64,000 nucleotides of DNA from Chlamydiia bacterium (GTDB taxonomy: Bacteria; Chlamydiota; Chlamydiia; Chlamydiales; GCA-2402025), in assembly GCA_030427725.1 (NCBI GenBank), contig JAUICV010000002.1, forward strand, positions 481,226 through 545,225, written 5' to 3'. The notes below the pieces were generated by a model that was given only the letters and a program-made list of their open reading frames with translations, had not been told where the DNA came from and did not search any database. Position 1 is the first letter of the stretch; each line of letters opens with the position of its first letter. This document shows positions 24,014-33,609 of this stretch, in pieces. A program made the translations under genes and the position numbers.

Positions 24014-24178
24014 GGGTTTTTTGAATTAATAAATGAACTTTCCTCTTAGGAGAGTTGGAGGGATATTAGTGTTCTTCAATGATGCTATTTCAGGATCTGT
24101 TTGGCGGGCTTAATGTTTTGGTGACCCATCTGTGCTGAGTAAAACTTAAGAAACGACTTGATTGTATATACATTGACT

Positions 24179-24206
24179 CCTTGAGCTTTTATTAAAAAGC
24201 TCAAGG
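24179..24206 (-). terminator. Hairpin after dnaJ, candidate terminator
   Basis: A perfect 12-bp stem, CCTTGAGCTTTT with AAAAGCTCAAGG around a four-base loop, lies ten bases past the dnaJ stop codon on the minus strand. The 3' flank has no long T tract, so termination may be partial. Confidence 0.5.
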
Positions 24207-24215
24207 ATAGAAGGC

Positions 24216-25391
24216 TTATTTAAAGCAGGCTTTTAGCTTCTCAAAGAAACCTTTTTTGTGAGGGGAGTTTTTTGGAGTTTCAAGCTCCTGAAATTGTTCG
24301 AGAAGTTTCTTCTGTTCGGGGGATAGTTGAACAGGAGTTTCTACATGAACCTCAATCAATAGATCTCCCTTGCCATGTCCGTGAACATTAGGAAGGCCAG
24401 CTCCTTTCACTCTTAAAACTTTACCAGACTGGGTTCCTTCTGGTATTGATACTTTACATTTCCCTGAAAGAGGTGTTGGGATGTCTTTCTTAACACCAAG
24501 AGCTGCTTCAGAAAATGTGACAGGAAGATCAATGATAACATCATCACCTTCTCTGTGGAAAAGTTCATGTTCCTTAACGTGGACATAAACGAAAAGATCT
24601 CCAGGAGGGCCTCCTCGTTCTCCAGCGTCACCATGACCTGCTAATTTAATACGCATGCCATCATCGATTCCAGCAGGAATTGGAACTTTAATTTGTTGCT
24701 TTTTCTTTACGCACCCAGCTGAATGACATGTTTGACAAGGATTCGAAATAATTTGACCAGATCCATGACACTTTGGGCAGGTGCTTGTCATGCTGAAAAA
24801 GCCTCTCGATTGCTGAACTTGACCATGTCCGTGACATGTAGAACAAGTTTTAGCTCCTTCTTTTCCTCGAGCGCCTGTTCCAGAGCAGGTGTCACATAAC
24901 ACATAATTAGTGATGCTTATTTCTTTTTCTACACCTTTGCAAGCTTCTTCAAATGAGACGGTAATCGTTGTTTTTTTACTAGCTCCTTGGGATGCAAAAC
25001 CATGGCCGCCGCCAGCTCCACCACCAAAACTAAAGAAAGAATCAAAAATGGAGTCGTTGCCGCCGCCGCCACCAGCTCCACCACCTCCAAAAGCTCCCAT
25101 AAAGGTTCGAAGTGCTTCTTCCATAGAAGAAAATCCACCGGCGCCCATGCCACCTGGACCACCAGCACCAGCTTTGAAAGCATCAGCTCCATATTGGTCA
25201 TACATATGGCGCTTATTTTCATCGCTTAGAACTTCGTAAGCTTCTGAGATTTTTTTAAACTGTTGCTCAGCTTCTTTGTTATCAGGATTTTTATCAGGAT
25301 GGTATTTGATAGCTTGTTTTCTATAAGCTTTTTTGATCTCTTCTTGTGTGGCAGACTTTGACACACCTAGAGTTTCATAATAATCAGTCAT
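24216..25391 (-). CDS. dnaJ: Chaperone DnaJ (type I Hsp40)
   Basis: The start is the ATG at 25391 giving [10 protein letters not shown]; longer readings add residues that the family lacks. At 391 residues the protein matches chlamydial DnaJ. Domains: J domain with HPD (about residue 33), a long Gly-rich linker (75-130), and a zinc domain with four CxxC elements ([32 protein letters not shown]). The last has Ser where Gly is usual. The C-terminal substrate-binding domains follow. DnaJ delivers unfolded proteins to DnaK and stimulates its ATPase. rpsU lies upstream as in Chlamydia, but a CIRCE operator and a leader hairpin sit between them, which points to separate HrcA-controlled heat-shock expression. 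Confidence 0.98.
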   Translation of the reverse strand: MTDYYETLGVSKSATQEEIKKAYRKQAIKYHPDKNPDNKEAEQQFKKISEAYEVLSDENKRHMYDQYGADAFKAGAGGPGGMGAGGFSSMEEALRTFMGAFGGGGAGGGGGNDSIFDSFFSFGGGAGGGHGFASQGASKKTTITVSFEEACKGVEKEISITNYVLCDTCSGTGARGKEGAKTCSTCHGHGQVQQSRGFFSMTSTCPKCHGSGQIISNPCQTCHSAGCVKKKQQIKVPIPAGIDDGMRIKLAGHGDAGERGGPPGDLFVYVHVKEHELFHREGDDVIIDLPVTFSEAALGVKKDIPTPLSGKCKVSIPEGTQSGKVLRVKGAGLPNVHGHGKGDLLIEVHVETPVQLSPEQKKLLEQFQELETPKNSPHKKGFFEKLKACFK

Positions 25392-25423
25392 GTCACTAAG
25401 TAGGGTTGGTAAAGATTTCTTTG

Positions 25424-25439
25424 CCCCTAATCTTAGGGG
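25424..25439 (-). promoter_or_regulatory. Leader hairpin upstream of dnaJ
   Basis: CCCCTAA-TC-TTAGGGG forms a GC-rich stem 32 bases before the dnaJ start. On the minus strand a run of T precedes it and none follows, so it is not a terminator. It could affect leader stability or ribosome access. Confidence 0.4.
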
Positions 25440-25465
25440 AAAAAACAATAAGCTTCAATGATTTT

Positions 25466-25492
25466 TTAGCACTCTAGAGTTTAAGGTGCTAA
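25466..25492 (-). promoter_or_regulatory. CIRCE operator (HrcA-binding site) upstream of dnaJ
   Basis: The site reads TTAGCACTC-N9-AGGTGCTAA on the plus strand. The consensus is TTAGCACTC-N9-GAGTGCTAA: one half is perfect and the other has 7 of 9 matches, with the exact nine-base spacer. The symmetry extends outwards to a 16-bp stem (25457-25501). The heat-shock repressor HrcA binds CIRCE; here it lies 75 bases before the dnaJ ATG. Confidence 0.85.
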
Positions 25493-25532
25493 AAAATCAT
25501 TTGAATTCAACTTTTGAGATAAAAGAGAAGGT

Positions 25533-25727
25533 CTAACGGGCTCTTTGAGTTTTTTTAACTTTGTATTTTAGAGCAGCCTTAGACTTAGCGCGACTTTTAA
25601 CAGAAGGTTTGTCGTAGAATCTATGAGCCTTTGCAGCTTTCATGATTCCTTCTTTATCAAGTTTTTTCTTAAGAGCTCTTAGAGCTTTGTCGATAGGTTC
25701 GCCAGTTCTAACTTTAACAGAGGGCAT
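25533..25727 (-). CDS. rpsU: 30S ribosomal protein bS21
   Basis: The 64-residue basic protein begins [20 protein letters not shown] and contains the Lys/Arg-rich body and RFYDKPS segment of the bS21 family. It binds the 30S subunit and helps initiation. Its length and position immediately upstream of dnaJ agree with Chlamydia. AAGGATGTGATTGAT precedes the ATG and supplies the ribosome site. Confidence 0.95.
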   Translation of the reverse strand: MPSVKVRTGEPIDKALRALKKKLDKEGIMKAAKAHRFYDKPSVKSRAKSKAALKYKVKKTQRAR

Positions 25728-25961
25728 GTATCAATCACATCCTTAATATTTAAGTTGTTTTAAGTAAATTTTTTCAATCTAGGCCTATTCTACCGTACTT
25801 TAGGGAAATAGATCAATGTTAAGTTGTCCAATAGTTGACAATCTGAGTCTTTGTCAACAAGGTAATGTCTTCACAAATGATTTTTTAAAGAAAGGTTAGG
25901 GCTCAACAAGGATTCTATTTTCTCTTCAAGAGTAGTGTGGTATCGAGAAGCAGTTCTAAAA

Positions 25962-26591
25962 TTAAGAAAGCCTTAAATAATGAATATCTAGTGAGTCTTT
26001 AGAAAAGTCATAGGAACCCGAGGGTTTTAAGCGGTCAGATAAATATTTCAGATGGCTTTCAAGGGTTAGCTTTGCGATTTCAATGGGGAGTCCTAGTTCA
26101 GGAGCTTTCTGATACAGATCTAGGTCAGCAGTAATTAGAGGGTGCTCTTTAAGAAAATTGAAATCTTCTGGATCTATAAGAGAAGGGGTTTCTTCAAATA
26201 TTACCTGATGTTCGTTCTTTTCTCCTTTTAAGGCATAAACTCCTTTGGATTTTGCATCACTTAAGGAGTAAAATACGCCATCGTTATTTGGGGCATAGAG
26301 AGACAAAGAGCAAAAACCGACTAATTGGATATCCAGAGCGTAGGCTAAGGTTTTTGCTATAATGACCCCGATTCTGGTTCCTAGAAATGATCCAGGTCCT
26401 AGGCCTATGGCAATGGCATCAATGTCGTTTAAACTAAGTCCATACGAAAGCAAGGTTTCTTTAATGTTTAACATTAGGAGATGAGAGCTCTTTTGCTCTT
26501 TTCCAAATGTTTTGTGAAAGATTGCTTTTGAGTTGTCAAATAAAGTCAAAAGATCTCCACAAATTGAAGTATCTATGCTTAGTATTTTCAT
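25962..26591 (-). CDS. tsaB: tRNA threonylcarbamoyladenosine biosynthesis protein TsaB
   Basis: The 209-residue protein begins MKILSIDTS, the actin-like phosphate-1 motif, and carries GLGPGSFLGTRIG near residue 68, matching TsaB (usually GPGSFTGLRIG). TsaB dimerises with TsaD and supports transfer of the threonylcarbamoyl group to A37 of ANN-decoding tRNAs. Its place between rpsU and lon matches the gene annotated as a glycoprotease homologue in Chlamydia (CT343). Confidence 0.92.
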   Translation of the reverse strand: MKILSIDTSICGDLLTLFDNSKAIFHKTFGKEQKSSHLLMLNIKETLLSYGLSLNDIDAIAIGLGPGSFLGTRIGVIIAKTLAYALDIQLVGFCSLSLYAPNNDGVFYSLSDAKSKGVYALKGEKNEHQVIFEETPSLIDPEDFNFLKEHPLITADLDLYQKAPELGLPIEIAKLTLESHLKYLSDRLKPSGSYDFSKDSLDIHYLRLS

Positions 26592-26760
26592 GTGTTATCT
26601 CTAACTTAAAAAGGAGATTATAGCAAAAAAGAGGCTTCTGATCTAGGGTTTCTAAGATAGAAAAGAAGATTGGAGCAAAATCCATTCTTGTTATTTGTTA
26701 AGATTTTTTTTAAAAGATAAAGAGATATGTTACTAAAAAAATTAATGGCAAAATAGGCCC

Positions 26761-26789
26761 TTGCGGAATTCAGCTTTTGTCACCATAAT
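26761..26789 (+). promoter_or_regulatory. Candidate sigma-66/70 promoter for the lon operon
   Basis: TTGCGG, a 17-base spacer and CATAAT lie 38 bases before the lon start codon, in the divergent gap from tsaB. The spacing is ideal and both boxes are near consensus. Confidence 0.45.
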
Positions 26790-26827
26790 GGCATGCTGAG
26801 AAAGCTCTTGTACCTGGAGAGACGATT

Positions 26828-29320
26828 TTGAAAGATGATGATGAGAAAAAGAAGCCAAAGAAAGCTCCTTCTAAAAAGACTAAAGCAAAAACTAAAAAGA
26901 AACCCACAGACAAAAAATTAAAAGATAAAGAGCAATCATTCCCAAATAAATTGTTTGTGTTGCCTTTGACAAGGAGACCATTTTTTCCTGGAATGGCAGC
27001 TCCTTTAGTTATTGAACCTGGTGAGTATTACGAAGTTTTAAAAGATATAGCTAGATCGGATGATAAAGTTTTAGGGCTATTCTTAACAAAAGATGAAGAT
27101 GTCAACATCTATAAAATGAACATAGATGAGTTGCACGAGGTAGGTGTTGTAGCTCGTGTTCTACGTATAGTTCCTTTAGAACAAGGGGGAGGCGCTCAAG
27201 TTGTTTTGAGCATGGAAAAGCGTGTTAAAATAGATGGCGCTGTCAAAAACTCAAAATACCTACAGGCTAAGGTTTCATATCATGAAGATAAAGTATCTGA
27301 GCAAGAGTCTAAGGCGATCAAAGCCTATTCAATTAGCATTATCTCAACAATTAAAGAGTTACTAAAATTAAACCCTCTTTTTAAAGAAGAGCTGCAAATA
27401 TTTCTTGGGCATTCAGATTTTACTGAGCCTGGAAGACTTGCAGATTTTGCTGTTGCTTTAACAACAGCCTCTCGAGAAGAGCTTCAAGATGTTGTAGAAA
27501 CATTTAATGTGGAAGATCGTATTGACAAGGCTCTACTTTTGCTTAAAAAAGAGTTAGATCTTTCAAAGCTGCAATCAAGCATAAACCAAAAAATTGAAGC
27601 AAATATCTCCAAAACTCAAAGGGAGTTTTTCTTAAGAGAGCAGCTTAAAACGATCAAAAAAGAATTAGGGCTAGAAAAAGATGATAAAAGCTGCGATCTA
27701 GAAAAATTTGAAGAAAGGCTGAGTAAAAGAATTGTTCCACCAGATGTGATGAAAGTGATCACAGAAGAAATGGAAAAGCTTAGTGTTCTAGACATACAGT
27801 CATCTGAATATTCAGTTTGCCGGAGCTATCTTGATTGGTTAACCATTATCCCTTGGGGGATTTATAGTGATGAATCAGACAATCTAAAAGAAGCTCAGAA
27901 AATTTTAGATGAAGATCACTATGGCTTGAAAGATATCAAGGAAAGAATTTTAGAGTTTATCAGCGTAGGAAAGCTAACAGGTGGTGTTAAAGGTAGTATT
28001 ATCTGTCTTGTAGGACCTCCAGGAGTTGGGAAAACAAGTATCGGAAAAAGTGTTGCTAGAGCCTTGAATAGAAAGTTCTATCGTTTTTCAGTTGGTGGGA
28101 TGAGAGATGAAGCTGAAATTAAGGGGCATAGAAGAACGTATATTGGGGCTATGCCAGGAAAACTTATCCAGGCTTTAAAAACTTCTGAGACAATGAATCC
28201 TGTTGTTATGTTAGATGAAGTTGATAAGATGGGATCTAGTTATCAGGGTGACCCAGGTTCTGCTCTTTTAGAAGTTTTAGATCCTGAGCAAAACAAAGAC
28301 TTTTTAGATCATTATCTTGATGTAAGATGTGATCTATCAGATGTATTGTTTATTGTTACAGCAAATGTGTTAGATACAATTCCAGGTCCTCTTCGCGATA
28401 GGATGGATATTTTGAGGCTTTCAGGATATATTCAAAATGAAAAGGTAGAGATAGCAACAAAATATCTTATCCCAAGACATAGAACAGAAATGGGATTGAA
28501 AGCTCAAGAGGTGAGCTTTTCAAAAGATGCTATTCGAGAAATTATTAATGGCTACGCAAGAGAAGCTGGTGTTAGAAGTTTAGAAAAAAACATCAAAAAG
28601 ATCTTAAGAAAAGTTGCTGTAAATGTCGTCAAAGCCCTTGAGAAAACAACAAAGAAAAAGCAAGACAAAATAAAGAAGACATCTGTTTCAAAAAATTTAC
28701 TAAAAGAATTTTTGGGCCAGCCGGTTTTTACTTCAGATAAATTCTATGAAAAAACGCCACCTGGTGTTGTTATGGGGCTAGCCTGGACGGCTATGGGAGG
28801 GGCGACTCTTTATATTGAGACAATTAGAACCTCATCAGAAAAAACTTCCATGAAGCTTACTGGGCAAGCTGGGGATGTTATGAAAGAGTCTTCTCAAATA
28901 GCGTGGAGCTATTTAAAAAGTTCAGTCTCTGAGTTTGCTCCAGGAAAAGCTTTCTTTGAAAAAGAAGAAGTTCATCTTCATATTCCTGAAGGCGCGACAC
29001 CAAAAGATGGACCATCAGCTGGGATTACCATGATTACAGCATTGTTGTCGCTGCTTACAAACAAACCTGTAAAACAAAATCTAGGAATGACAGGTGAAGT
29101 AACTCTAACTGGAAAGGTTTTGCCAATTGGCGGTGTGAGAGAAAAGCTGATAGCTGCTAGAAGATCTGGTGTAAAGACATTGATCTTTCCAAAAGACAAT
29201 CTAAGAGATTTTGATGAACTGCCAGATTATTTAAAGAAAGGTTTAGATGTAAACTTTGTTGATCATTATAGCCAGGTTCATCACATAGCTTTTGATAAAA
29301 AAAGAGGAAAGTCTAAGTGA
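26828..29320 (+). CDS. lon: ATP-dependent protease Lon
   Basis: The 830-residue protein starts with a TTG preceded by GGAGAG; an N-terminal extension of about 35 residues is nearly all Lys, Pro and Thr. Then come the LON substrate domain, coiled coil, AAA+ module with Walker A GPPGVGKTS (about residue 396) and Walker B VVMLDEVDK, and the protease domain with catalytic Ser in PKDGPSAGIT (about 731) and Lys in GVREKLIAARR. Lon degrades damaged and regulatory cytosolic proteins. A Lys-rich insert, TTKKKQDKIKK, lies between the AAA lid and the protease domain. It heads an operon with three four-base overlaps. Confidence 0.98.
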   Translation: MKDDDEKKKPKKAPSKKTKAKTKKKPTDKKLKDKEQSFPNKLFVLPLTRRPFFPGMAAPLVIEPGEYYEVLKDIARSDDKVLGLFLTKDEDVNIYKMNIDELHEVGVVARVLRIVPLEQGGGAQVVLSMEKRVKIDGAVKNSKYLQAKVSYHEDKVSEQESKAIKAYSISIISTIKELLKLNPLFKEELQIFLGHSDFTEPGRLADFAVALTTASREELQDVVETFNVEDRIDKALLLLKKELDLSKLQSSINQKIEANISKTQREFFLREQLKTIKKELGLEKDDKSCDLEKFEERLSKRIVPPDVMKVITEEMEKLSVLDIQSSEYSVCRSYLDWLTIIPWGIYSDESDNLKEAQKILDEDHYGLKDIKERILEFISVGKLTGGVKGSIICLVGPPGVGKTSIGKSVARALNRKFYRFSVGGMRDEAEIKGHRRTYIGAMPGKLIQALKTSETMNPVVMLDEVDKMGSSYQGDPGSALLEVLDPEQNKDFLDHYLDVRCDLSDVLFIVTANVLDTIPGPLRDRMDILRLSGYIQNEKVEIATKYLIPRHRTEMGLKAQEVSFSKDAIREIINGYAREAGVRSLEKNIKKILRKVAVNVVKALEKTTKKKQDKIKKTSVSKNLLKEFLGQPVFTSDKFYEKTPPGVVMGLAWTAMGGATLYIETIRTSSEKTSMKLTGQAGDVMKESSQIAWSYLKSSVSEFAPGKAFFEKEEVHLHIPEGATPKDGPSAGITMITALLSLLTNKPVKQNLGMTGEVTLTGKVLPIGGVREKLIAARRSGVKTLIFPKDNLRDFDELPDYLKKGLDVNFVDHYSQVHHIAFDKKRGKSK

Positions 29321-29802
29321 CTTTAGTGTTAGAAGAAGAAAAAATTGTTAGCTTTGAAGATTTAGAAGAGCTTGTTTTGAGTCTTCGAGAAAAGGGCAAA
29401 AAAATAGCTACACTTAACGGTTCATTTGATCTTCTTCATGCTGGGCATCTGCACATTTTAAGAGAAGCTAAGAAGCGCTGTGATGTGCTTATAGTTCTTC
29501 TAAACTCTGATGAGTCAATTCAGAGATATAAATCTTTAGATAGACCTATTATTCCATTAAAGTATAGGTTGGAGTTGATGGCCTCCATTGGATGTGTTGA
29601 TTATGTTTCGAGTTTTGGTGAAGATGATCCGAGAAAGATCTTAACCTTGATAAAGCCAGATGTGCATATAAATGGTGCGGAATATGGATCTAGTTGTATT
29701 GAAGCTGAAACAGTGGGAAAATATGGAGGACATATCCATCTTGTAAATAGGATAGAGGGGCTATCAACAACTCAAATTATTGATAAGATCAAAAAATTAT
29801 GA
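29317..29802 (+). CDS. rfaE2: D-glycero-beta-D-manno-heptose 1-phosphate adenylyltransferase
   Basis: The 161-residue nucleotidyltransferase has the HxGH-type motif GSFDLLHAGHLHIL at about residue 36 and the ending GLSTTQIIDKIK (usual STTxIIxKI), as in the C-terminal half of HldE/RfaE. The family adds AMP to heptose-1-phosphate in ADP-heptose synthesis for lipopolysaccharide inner core. No kinase half is fused. The GTG start overlaps the lon stop by four bases and its own stop overlaps the rhomboid start. Confidence 0.88.
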   Translation: MTLVLEEEKIVSFEDLEELVLSLREKGKKIATLNGSFDLLHAGHLHILREAKKRCDVLIVLLNSDESIQRYKSLDRPIIPLKYRLELMASIGCVDYVSSFGEDDPRKILTLIKPDVHINGAEYGSSCIEAETVGKYGGHIHLVNRIEGLSTTQIIDKIKKL

Positions 29803-30974
29803 GATTAATAGAAACATTTTCGAATCCTAAATCGGCAGATGAATTTTCGAAACTCTTGAGTATTCATCATATCGAATCAAGTGTTGAATCGCAAAAAGAT
29901 GCTCAAAATGGAGGAGATCTTTTTCTTGTTTGGGTTCAAAACGAAGATGATATAGACGAGGCTTTAAAACTTTTAGAAAGATATAAAATTGATCCTGGTG
30001 AAGCCCAAAAGATCCAAAGTCCTCAAAGAGATCAGCCTTCAGAGGGGAAAAAACCAGAGCAAGAAGAAAAGCTCTTAAATCCAGCTGAAGACAAAAGGGT
30101 TTTAAAAGGTCCTGTAAGAGTTCGAGTTTCTCCTTATTTGATGCATATCCGTCAGGCAGCACCCTTAACGAAATGGGTCATTATCCTTTGCGCTCTTATT
30201 TTTTTCTGGAGTGGGTATCAAAAAGTATCCTTAGAAAAAGAGAACAAAGCTCTAGCTACCTATGTTCCTTTTACTCCGCTAGCTCTTACCCTTATCTTTG
30301 ACTATGATTTGTATATGCAAAAACTCGTTGAGTTTTTTAAAGAAAATCCGGATGTGCAGATTCAAGAAGGACAAGCGCCACCTAAAGAGCTTCGATCAAT
30401 TCAAATGATTCCTCAATTTCGAGGGTACTACGATATTATAGTAGAGAAGCTAATTGGCAAAGAGCATGGAGAGAAGGTGACTCTTTTTGGAAGTATTTCA
30501 AAAGGGCAAGTTTGGAGAGTTTTTACTCCAGCGCTTCTTCATGCAGGGATTTTACATATTTTGTTTAATATGCTTTGGTTATGGCTGCTAGGAAAACAGG
30601 TTGAGTTGAAAATAGGTAGGTTAAAATATCTATTAGTGATGCTTATTGTTGGTTCTGTTGCTAACACTGCTCAATATTTAATGAGTGGGCCCTATTTTCT
30701 TGGGTATTCTGGAGTTATCTGTGGTTTAGGGGGTTTTATTTGGGTTAGACAAAAAGCAGCGCCGTGGGAAGGGTATAATGTCCATAAAACAACTCTTTTG
30801 TTTCTAGGTGGATTTGTTTTAGCCTTGGTTTTGGTTCAGTTGGCATCTTTTATTTATGCCGTTGTATTAGGGAAGGATTTTTCCGTAACAGTTGCAAATA
30901 CTGCTCACGTAGTTGGGATTCTTTCTGGTATGATACTCGCAAAAATTCCATACTTTTATAAAATACGATCATGA
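29799..30974 (+). CDS. Rhomboid-family intramembrane serine protease
   Basis: The 391-residue protein has a cytosolic N-terminal part (1-100) with a GlpG-like small domain and a charged linker, then seven membrane helices. Catalytic Ser lies in [11 protein letters not shown] (GxSG) and His in [11 protein letters not shown]. The [14 protein letters not shown] segment matches the conserved helix 2 with its HxxxN-type position. Rhomboids cleave membrane helices of other proteins. A loop of about 90 residues between the first two helices is longer than in GlpG. It overlaps both neighbours by four bases. Confidence 0.9.
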   Translation: MRLIETFSNPKSADEFSKLLSIHHIESSVESQKDAQNGGDLFLVWVQNEDDIDEALKLLERYKIDPGEAQKIQSPQRDQPSEGKKPEQEEKLLNPAEDKRVLKGPVRVRVSPYLMHIRQAAPLTKWVIILCALIFFWSGYQKVSLEKENKALATYVPFTPLALTLIFDYDLYMQKLVEFFKENPDVQIQEGQAPPKELRSIQMIPQFRGYYDIIVEKLIGKEHGEKVTLFGSISKGQVWRVFTPALLHAGILHILFNMLWLWLLGKQVELKIGRLKYLLVMLIVGSVANTAQYLMSGPYFLGYSGVICGLGGFIWVRQKAAPWEGYNVHKTTLLFLGGFVLALVLVQLASFIYAVVLGKDFSVTVANTAHVVGILSGMILAKIPYFYKIRS

Positions 30975-31879
30975 GTGTTAGAGATTTGACTATTCTAGGT
31001 TGCTCATCTCAGCAGCCTACAAGACTTCGTAATCATGGAGCCTATCTTCTTAGATGGAATGGGGAAGGGTTTTTATTTGATCCAGGTGAGGGAACTCAAA
31101 GGCAGTTTATTTTTGCAAATATAGCGCCAACGGTTGTTACCAGAATTTTCATTTCCCATTTTCATGGGGATCATTGTTTGGGTTTAGGCTCAATGCTCAT
31201 GAGACTTAACTTGGATAAAGTGACACATGAAATTCATTGCTATTACCCGGCTTCAGGAAAGGTTTATTTCGACAGGTTGAGGTTTGGAACGGTTTATCAT
31301 AATAATGTGAATGTCGTAGAACACCCTATTGAAAATGAAGGGCTAGTACATGATGATGGAAACTTTACGATCGAAGCATACTTTTTAGAGCATGGAACGG
31401 AGAACGTTGGGTATAGGATCCAGGAAAAAGATACGATTAAGTTTGATAGAGATAAGTTAAAAGCTTTTGGAATTAAAGGGCCTTTAGTTAAAGAGTTAGA
31501 AGAAAAAAAACATCTGATCGTTGATGGCAAAAACATCTCATTAGAAGATGTAAGTCATGTTAGAAAAGGTGATGTTTTTGCTTTAGTTATAGATACAAAA
31601 CTTTGTGAAAATGCTATTAAAATAGCCAAAGATGCAAAAATGTTTTTATGCGAGAGTACTTATCTTGAAGAGCATAAACATTTAGCAGAAAATCATATGC
31701 ACATGACAGCAAAGCAGGCAGCAGAGATAGCTAAAAAAGCCTCAGCTAAACAGTTAATACTCACGCATTTCTCTGCTAGGTATCGTCATTTAGAGGCCTT
31801 TGAATTAGAAGCGAAAGAAATTTTTGAAAACTCTTTCGCTGCAGACGATTTTAAATGCTTTCCTTTCCCTAAACACTAG
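30971..31879 (+). CDS. rnz: Ribonuclease Z (tRNA 3'-endonuclease)
   Basis: The 302-residue metallo-beta-lactamase protein has the zinc motif [10 protein letters not shown] (HxHxDH, about residue 62), [12 protein letters not shown], and the late ligands in VIDTK and LTHFSARY. This is the short bacterial RNase Z (ElaC) that cuts the 3' trailer of tRNA precursors. It is the last gene of the lon operon and corresponds to CT346 in Chlamydia. Confidence 0.94.
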   Translation: MSVRDLTILGCSSQQPTRLRNHGAYLLRWNGEGFLFDPGEGTQRQFIFANIAPTVVTRIFISHFHGDHCLGLGSMLMRLNLDKVTHEIHCYYPASGKVYFDRLRFGTVYHNNVNVVEHPIENEGLVHDDGNFTIEAYFLEHGTENVGYRIQEKDTIKFDRDKLKAFGIKGPLVKELEEKKHLIVDGKNISLEDVSHVRKGDVFALVIDTKLCENAIKIAKDAKMFLCESTYLEEHKHLAENHMHMTAKQAAEIAKKASAKQLILTHFSARYRHLEAFELEAKEIFENSFAADDFKCFPFPKH

Positions 31880-32160
31880 TCATTTTTTTTATGAAACTCA
31901 CCAAATCCAGCTTTTTTTAAAATATCTTGAAACTCTTCTGGAGAGACCACTTTAGGTGGAGGAGAAATCCTTCCTGGTAGTTGGTCTGAGCGGTCGTTTT
32001 GTAAAGATGTGGGTGAATTTTGCCGAGGAGGGGTCTTTAGAGATCTTTTAACAAGAAGGGCTATAGAAGAAGATGAGGTGTTTGCTGCGCGTGATAGGTT
32101 GATTAGTGACAGGTTTCTTGCTAGTTCAGATCTTGCACTTAGTTTTGTTAGCATACTCAT
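31876..32160 (-). CDS. Small hypothetical protein
   Basis: The 94-residue protein has a good AAGGA ribosome site 11 bases before its ATG. It is Ser/Thr and Arg rich in the first half, Pro rich in the middle (RISPPPKVV), and ends with a short helix [12 protein letters not shown]. No family is recognised and no membrane helix is seen. The disordered Ser-rich N-terminus would suit a type III substrate, but nothing proves it. It converges on rnz with a four-base overlap. Confidence 0.55.
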   Translation of the reverse strand: MSMLTKLSARSELARNLSLINLSRAANTSSSSIALLVKRSLKTPPRQNSPTSLQNDRSDQLPGRISPPPKVVSPEEFQDILKKAGFGEFHKKND

Positions 32161-32271
32161 TTTATAAAAAATCCTTAAACTTGTAGTTGAAGAGAGAAGT
32201 ATTCTACAGTCTAGTTTATTTTAATAAAATGAATTTTCTAAACTAATGTAATAGGATGATCGTGCTAAAAC

Positions 32272-32751
32272 TTAACCGAAGTTTGAATCTACATCAAAAG
32301 CCAATACTTTAAGTTGTCGAACGAAGCTTTCTGTTAGTTCTCGCTCTTTTAAGTAGTTTGACAGCATTTTAGAAAAAGCTTCTTTTTGACTTTTATCTTT
32401 TCTATAGTTTTGTGCCAATTCAAGAGTGGATGAGGTGATCTTAGGGGATATTTTTAATTCAATTTTATCTGTAATGATATTGTGAATCAAAAGACCTGCT
32501 TCTATAACATTTTCTGAGCAGCATCCTGTGCAAGATGTCAACGATTCTAAAGCAACAATATCTTCTGAAATTTTATCTAAATAGGTTAGGTCATCTTGTA
32601 AAGACGGATTTCTAAGAAGTTTTTCGATATCACTTATAAAACAAACAACTCTTGCTCTAAATTTATTGCAAACTTCTAATGGATTACTTTCTTTTATTTG
32701 GAAATTTTCTGCAGGGGCATTTGCTGATGCTTCTTCTTTAGATTCTTTCAT
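32272..32751 (-). CDS. Hypothetical helical protein
   Basis: The 159-residue protein is acidic and all-helical, with a Cys cluster TSCTGCCSEN near residue 77. AAGAAGG lies six bases before the ATG. No domain is recognised. Two cysteine-rich turns in a helical bundle might bind metal. Its neighbours do not indicate a role. Confidence 0.6.
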   Translation of the reverse strand: MKESKEEASANAPAENFQIKESNPLEVCNKFRARVVCFISDIEKLLRNPSLQDDLTYLDKISEDIVALESLTSCTGCCSENVIEAGLLIHNIITDKIELKISPKITSSTLELAQNYRKDKSQKEAFSKMLSNYLKERELTESFVRQLKVLAFDVDSNFG

Positions 32752-32874
32752 GACAAACCTTCTTTAAAATTAGAGATCAAGACTTAATTATTAATTATCA
32801 TAAATAGAAAAATCTGTTCAATCATTAGGTTCGATATTTGTTGTGCGGTTGAAATATAGGTTTTTTCAAACAAA

Positions 32875-33609
32875 TTAGGTTTGGAGCTGGTTAGAAATTA
32901 TTGCAGCGGCAATAGCAAAAGCATTAGATACATTTAAGGAATTTTTTTGACCGTATAATGGAATGTGTAAGAGGTGGTCACAGTTGTTTAGGGTGGTTTC
33001 TGAGAGACCATATTCTTCATTTCCAACGATTAATGAAAATGATTTAGGAAATGTAAAATCAAAAAGGTTAGTTGATTTTGGAGTGATTTCTAGACCTATG
33101 ATAGGGGATCTCAGTTTATTAAACCCTTCTACTTTTTTTGTTTGGATTGTGTTTTCTGTATGCATGGAGGTTTTTTTTAGCTTGGGGTGATTTAAAAAAT
33201 CGAAGTCAGAAAACGAGCATAGGGTCCCGAGCCTAAAAGCTTCTATAGTCCTTATAATACTTCCAATATTGTGTAAGGATCTAAGATTGTCTAGATAGAT
33301 ATCAATATCTAGAAAAGCTTTAGTTGAGCAAGAATCTAGTAAAGGGTTGCAAGGAAGTAAATCATCTATGCCAGTGTCGAAATTTGCTTGATTGTGATGA
33401 TAATGATACCTATCTGATAAAGCTTCTAGATTAAGATGAGCAGGAGAAAGATCCATCCAGGACTCAAAGTCCCTATATAAACTTAGACATTCGTGATCAA
33501 AATTACTTTGATTTAAGAGGGATAAGTAAAGCTTTCGAACAAGCTTTTTACACTTTGAATGTTTTGAGCTCTGTGGAAGGTTTAAAAACTTTTTCTCTGT
33601 AAAAATCAC
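32875..33609 (-). CDS. SpoU/TrmH-family RNA 2'-O-methyltransferase
   Basis: The 244-residue protein holds the SPOUT motifs: NIGSIIRTIEAF (motif 1, about residue 115), LIVGNEEYGLS (motif 2) and IPLYGQKNSLNVSNAFAIAAA (motif 3), which form the trefoil knot that binds S-adenosylmethionine. The exact rRNA or tRNA target is unclear. The N-terminal 90 residues are charged and helical. It overlaps the upstream ABC-F gene by four bases. Confidence 0.9.
   Translation of the reverse strand: MIFTEKKFLNLPQSSKHSKCKKLVRKLYLSLLNQSNFDHECLSLYRDFESWMDLSPAHLNLEALSDRYHYHHNQANFDTGIDDLLPCNPLLDSCSTKAFLDIDIYLDNLRSLHNIGSIIRTIEAFRLGTLCSFSDFDFLNHPKLKKTSMHTENTIQTKKVEGFNKLRSPIIGLEITPKSTNLFDFTFPKSFSLIVGNEEYGLSETTLNNCDHLLHIPLYGQKNSLNVSNAFAIAAAIISNQLQT

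Noticed and set aside
24910..25239. Pro-rich and Ser/Thr-rich frames on the plus strand, and a second minus-strand frame
   Set aside because: They are shadows of the Gly-rich linker codons of dnaJ.
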